A DNA stretch of 64,000 bases, taken from positions 1 through 64,000 of the forward strand of contig JAFRHG010000021.1 of NCBI GenBank assembly GCA_017433375.1, in the 5' to 3' direction. The notes beneath the pieces are model-generated. The model had not been told where the DNA came from and ran no database searches. It saw nothing but the letters and a program-made list of their open reading frames with translations. Shown piece by piece: positions 61,382 through 64,000 of this stretch. The position numbers were made by a program, and so were the translations under genes. Position 1 is the first letter of the stretch, and each line of letters opens with the position of its first letter. The stretch is from Bacillota bacterium. GTDB taxonomy: Bacteria; Bacillota; Clostridia; Peptostreptococcales; Anaerovoracaceae.

Positions 61382-63227
61382 GTTCCTTCGCTATCCTTTC
61401 CGCGACGGACTGTCCGTCCATGGCGTACCGCCGGTACAGTTCATCCGCCTTGCCGTGCTCGATAAAGGTATCCGGCCAGCCAAAGGCCAGGTGTTTCGTC
61501 TCTCCGCCGTTGAGATGGGCCCCGATAGCCTCTCCGATGCCGCCGGAGAGCACGTTGTCCTCGATGGTGGCGATCAGACGATGGGACGCGGCGTCCTCCT
61601 CAAGAAGGGCCGTATCCAGGGGAGACGCTGTGCCGATGTTGACCACAGAGGCGCTGATCCCCTTCTCCGCCAGAATATCCGCCGCCTCCAGAGCGTGGGC
61701 CGTCAGGGGGCCCAGGGCCCAGATGGACACATCGGTTCCCTCCCGGAGCTTCTGCGCCTTGCCCCGGACGAATTCAGGAAGGCCCGGAATTGCCTTTGCC
61801 TCCCCTCTCGGGTAGCGGATGGCGCAGGGTCCGTCCCACTTCGCCGCAAAGGCAAGCATTTCCTTCAGCTGCTCCCCGTCGGCCGGCGCCAGCAGGGTCA
61901 GATTGGGCATGGCCCGAAGATAGGACACGTCGAAAATGCCGTGGTGGGTCTCGCCGTCGGCGCCCACTACGCCGGCACGGTCCAGGCAGAAAGTCACGGG
62001 CAGATCCTGCAGGCACACATCCTCCAGAATCTGGTCGAAGGCCCTCTGCAGGAAGGTGGAATAGACCACCACGAAGGGCTTGTCCCCCGCCGCGGCCAGT
62101 CCGGCGGCGAAGGTCGCCGCATGTCCCTCGGCGATGCCCGTATCAAAAATGCGGTCCGGGAAACGGTCCCGGAAGACGTTCATCCCCGTTCCGTCGATCA
62201 TGGCCGCGCTCACGGCGATGATCCGGGGGTCGTCTTCCGCCAGCTCCGTCAGCGTCTGGCCGGCGATGCCGGACCAGCTGGGGCTTTTGCGCCCGGATTC
62301 GGGACGGCCCGTTTCCGGATCGAAGGGGCCGATGCCGTGGAAGATGTCCGGCTGCTCCTCCGCGTGGGAGTATCCCTTACCCTTGGTGGTCAGGGTGTGC
62401 ACCAGCACGGGGCCGTCGATGGCCCGGGCCATCTCCAGCACCTGGCAGAGTTCCTTGATGTTGTGCCCGTCCACGGGGCCGATGTACTTGAATCCCAGTT
62501 CTTCGAAGACGATGCCTTCGATCACGGCGTATTTGATCCGGTCCTTGGCGGACTGCAGGCCGGAAACCAGGTCGTCGCCGATGACCGGCAGCCTGGACAT
62601 TCCCCGTTTCAGGGACGCTTTCAGGGCGTTGTATTTCTCTGTGCTGCTCAGTTTGACCAGATGGCGGGAAAGTCCCCCCGTATTGGGGGCGATGGACATG
62701 CCGTTGTCGTTGAGCACCACGATGAGATCGCTGTTCAGCTGGCCGGCGTTGTTCAGGGCCTCAAAGGCCGCGCCGCCGGTCATGGCCCCGTCGCCGATGA
62801 CGGAAACCACGTGATAGTCCTCCCCCGCCCGGTCGCGGGCAATGGCCATGCCCAGACCCAGGCCGATGGAGGTGCTGCTGTGTCCCGTATCGAAGACATC
62901 GTATTCGCTTTCGCAGCGCTTGGGGAATCCGCTGAGTCCGTCCAGCTGGCGCAGGGAATCGAACTGATCCGCCCTGCCCGTCAGGATCTTGTGCACGTAG
63001 GACTGGTGGCCCACGTCCCAGATCAGTTTGTCTCTGGGCGCGTCAAAGGTGCGGTGCAGGGCGATGGCCAGCTCTACCACGCCCAGATTGGACGCCAGGT
63101 GGCCGCCGCTCCTGCTCACCGTCTCCACGAGAAAATCACGGATCTCAAAGGAGAGCAGTTCCAGCTCATCCATGTCCATTGTCTTCAGGTCCTCGGGGAA
63201 ATGATGCTTCAGAAGATAATCGTTCAT
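61365..63227 (-). CDS. dxs: 1-deoxy-D-xylulose-5-phosphate synthase
   Basis: First enzyme of the MEP isoprenoid pathway: pyruvate + glyceraldehyde-3-phosphate gives DXP; 620 residues. SGGHLASNLGVVELAIALH and WDVGHQSYVHKILTGR at the N-terminus, thiamine diphosphate motif GDGAMTGGAAFEALNNAG, and the transketolase-like DRAGVVGADGETHHGIFD. It starts 4 bases after ispA. Two copies of the dispersed motif (61790, 61847) are 49 bases apart in opposite orientation. Confidence 0.96.
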   Translation of the reverse strand: MNDYLLKHHFPEDLKTMDMDELELLSFEIRDFLVETVSRSGGHLASNLGVVELAIALHRTFDAPRDKLIWDVGHQSYVHKILTGRADQFDSLRQLDGLSGFPKRCESEYDVFDTGHSSTSIGLGLGMAIARDRAGEDYHVVSVIGDGAMTGGAAFEALNNAGQLNSDLIVVLNDNGMSIAPNTGGLSRHLVKLSSTEKYNALKASLKRGMSRLPVIGDDLVSGLQSAKDRIKYAVIEGIVFEELGFKYIGPVDGHNIKELCQVLEMARAIDGPVLVHTLTTKGKGYSHAEEQPDIFHGIGPFDPETGRPESGRKSPSWSGIAGQTLTELAEDDPRIIAVSAAMIDGTGMNVFRDRFPDRIFDTGIAEGHAATFAAGLAAAGDKPFVVVYSTFLQRAFDQILEDVCLQDLPVTFCLDRAGVVGADGETHHGIFDVSYLRAMPNLTLLAPADGEQLKEMLAFAAKWDGPCAIRYPRGEAKAIPGLPEFVRGKAQKLREGTDVSIWALGPLTAHALEAADILAEKGISASVVNIGTASPLDTALLEEDAASHRLIATIEDNVLSGGIGEAIGAHLNGGETKHLAFGWPDTFIEHGKADELYRRYAMDGQSVAERIAKELEGQA

Positions 63228-63231
63228 CGAT

Positions 63232-64000
63232 TTATTTTCCTCTCTGGGCCAGGTCTCTGGCCAGGGTCGTGAAGAGTTCCGCGTTGTCGTAATAAACGGC
63301 GAGAGCCTCCACGGCGTTATCCGTCAGCTCCTCCAGCTTGCGCCGGGAATTCTCCAGACCGTAAATGCTGGGATAGGTCGCCTTGTTGTTGGCGTCGTCC
63401 ATTCCCGTCTTTTTGCCCATCTCTTCCTCTTCTCCGACCACATCCAGGATATCGTCGGCGATCTGGAAGGCAAGGCCAAGGTTTTCGCCGTAAACGGTCA
63501 GTTTCTCCATCATCTCATCGGTGGGCTCGCCCAGGCTGGCACCCGCCCGGATGGAAGCCACGATCAGCGCCGCCGTCTTGTTCAGGTGGATGAAATCCAG
63601 CATCTCCATGGAGCAGTTCCGGTTTTCGGCCTCCATATCGGCGATCTGACCGGCGACAACGCCGCGGCAGCCCGAACCCTTGCTGATCTCGTAAACGGCC
63701 CGTATACGCTTTTTCAGGGCCTCTGGCTCGTCAAAATACAGCAGCATATCCTGATTCATCACCTCGAAAGCAGCGGACTGGAGCCCGTCACCCGCCAGGG
63801 TGGCCACGGCCTCGCCGAACACCTTGTGATTGGTGGGAATGCCCCGGCGCAGATCGTCGTCGTCCATGCAGGGCAAATCGTCATGGATCAGGGTATAGGT
63901 GTGGATGTACTCGATGGCGCAGGCATAGGGAAGCGCCTCCTCTATCCTGCCGCCGCAGAAATCGCAGGCCGCCAGCAGCAGAACGGGCCGGATCCGTTTG
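63232..64000 (-). CDS. ispA: Geranyl/farnesyl diphosphate synthase, 5' end beyond the window
   Basis: Short-chain trans-prenyltransferase; 255 C-terminal residues visible, the start lies past the right edge. The first Asp-rich motif reads DDLPCMDDDDLRRG and the second is FQIADDILDVVG; translation upstream of 63876 continues in frame with KRIRPVLLLAACDFCGG to the edge. It makes the prenyl diphosphate used for cell-wall lipid carrier and quinone-like products. First visible gene of the minus-strand block. Confidence 0.94.
   Translation of the reverse strand, partial: KRIRPVLLLAACDFCGGRIEEALPYACAIEYIHTYTLIHDDLPCMDDDDLRRGIPTNHKVFGEAVATLAGDGLQSAAFEVMNQDMLLYFDEPEALKKRIRAVYEISKGSGCRGVVAGQIADMEAENRNCSMEMLDFIHLNKTAALIVASIRAGASLGEPTDEMMEKLTVYGENLGLAFQIADDILDVVGEEEEMGKKTGMDDANNKATYPSIYGLENSRRKLEELTDNAVEALAVYYDNAELFTTLARDLAQRGK

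Larger units (their letters stand above)
1587..61855. repeat. Dispersed oligomer, consensus GCAAAGGCAACG
   Basis: Exact CAAAGGCAA on the plus strand begins at 3432, 5526, 8900, 14472, 21566, 28257, 28414, 32699, 49299, 49709, 49892 and 61847. Its complement TTGCCTTTG begins at 1587, 5517, 13821, 24858, 32259, 42986, 48204, 55683 and 61790. A further 16 sites keep AAAGGCAA but have another base before it; the 9-mer containing them begins near 7661, 7765, 14466, 20219, 28891, 32208, 34510, 36160, 38837, 44484, 44697, 45338, 45934, 46220, 52203 and 54055. Most sites continue as AAC and many as AACGG. By arithmetic, equal base composition predicts about 0.5 of the 9-mer and 2 of the 8-mer. Counts are by eye. 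Confidence 0.85.

Noticed and set aside
61257-63272. 671-codon plus-strand open frame opposite dxs
   Set aside because: Antisense shadow of dxs and tlyA.

Overview
The window looks like the chromosome of an anaerobic, amino-acid or organic-acid fermenting Firmicute of the class Clostridia. It is fairly GC-rich, with GCC/GCG-dominated alanine codons. Supporting evidence: the alaS-ireB-ruvX block, a YneA-like LysM protein behind Gram-positive LexA boxes, two-subunit glycine decarboxylase (gcvPA/gcvPB), Fe-S flavoprotein electron carriers, butyrate-type CoA enzymes, and no respiratory complexes. A relative of Clostridiales Family XIII (for example a Eubacterium pyruvativorans-like organism) is a guess. 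I saw no rRNA, tRNA, insertion sequence, prophage or CRISPR array.

Layout. 1-3310: a copy of an intergenic repeat, then a class A penicillin-binding protein on the minus strand. 3311-7779: comEC, holA and an EamA transporter. 7874-13668: a three-gene flavin/Fe-S complex (NuoE-like, NuoF-like, and a NuoG-like protein fused to a GltD/NfnB-like module) that best matches the Stn (Sporomusa-type Nfn) electron-bifurcating transhydrogenases. 13847-18383: a GntP-type permease, an acyl-CoA:carboxylate CoA-transferase, an EamA transporter and an unknown membrane protein. 18468-23622: a secreted C1 protease, crotonase, ferredoxin-type aldo/keto reductase and a DUF1015 protein. 23754-29557: the glycine cleavage system gcvT-gcvH-gcvPA-gcvPB-lpdA. 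29669-34411: alaS, ireB, ruvX and an iron alcohol dehydrogenase.

34412-46995 is the most interesting block. Two plus-strand operons each start with a textbook sigma-54 (-24/-12) promoter. Each carries the same upstream palindrome TGTTGC-N6-GCAACA, placed one helical turn differently. The gene for a PAS-containing sigma-54 activator lies between them. Operon 1 encodes a DUF362 protein, an 87-residue orphan, an MFS carrier, a thiolase that appears to start at ATT, a beta-keto acid cleavage enzyme (BKACE), a nitroreductase-like protein and a cyclase/amidohydrolase. Operon 2 encodes a 3-hydroxyacyl-CoA dehydrogenase-family enzyme, two tandem LarC N-domain-only proteins, a small DMT protein and LarE, which are nickel-pincer cofactor genes. 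I read this as a regulon for an unidentified 3-hydroxy (or amide-derived) acid, coupled to the nickel-pincer cofactor.

47280-64000 is a minus-strand housekeeping block: yneA-like; then AI-2E exporter, Ca2+/Na+ exchanger, TVP38 protein, methionine gamma-lyase-family protein, tyrosine recombinase, miaA, mutL, mutS, aminotransferase, tlyA, dxs and ispA (cut by the window edge).

Across the whole window an oligomer with consensus GCAAAGGCAACG is strikingly repeated. I counted 21 CAAAGGCAA and 16 further AAAGGCAA by eye, on both strands, in genes and between them. It includes a perfect 20-bp palindrome inside comEC. It behaves like a DNA-uptake-type or chromosome-marking sequence, which I do not know to be described for Clostridia.
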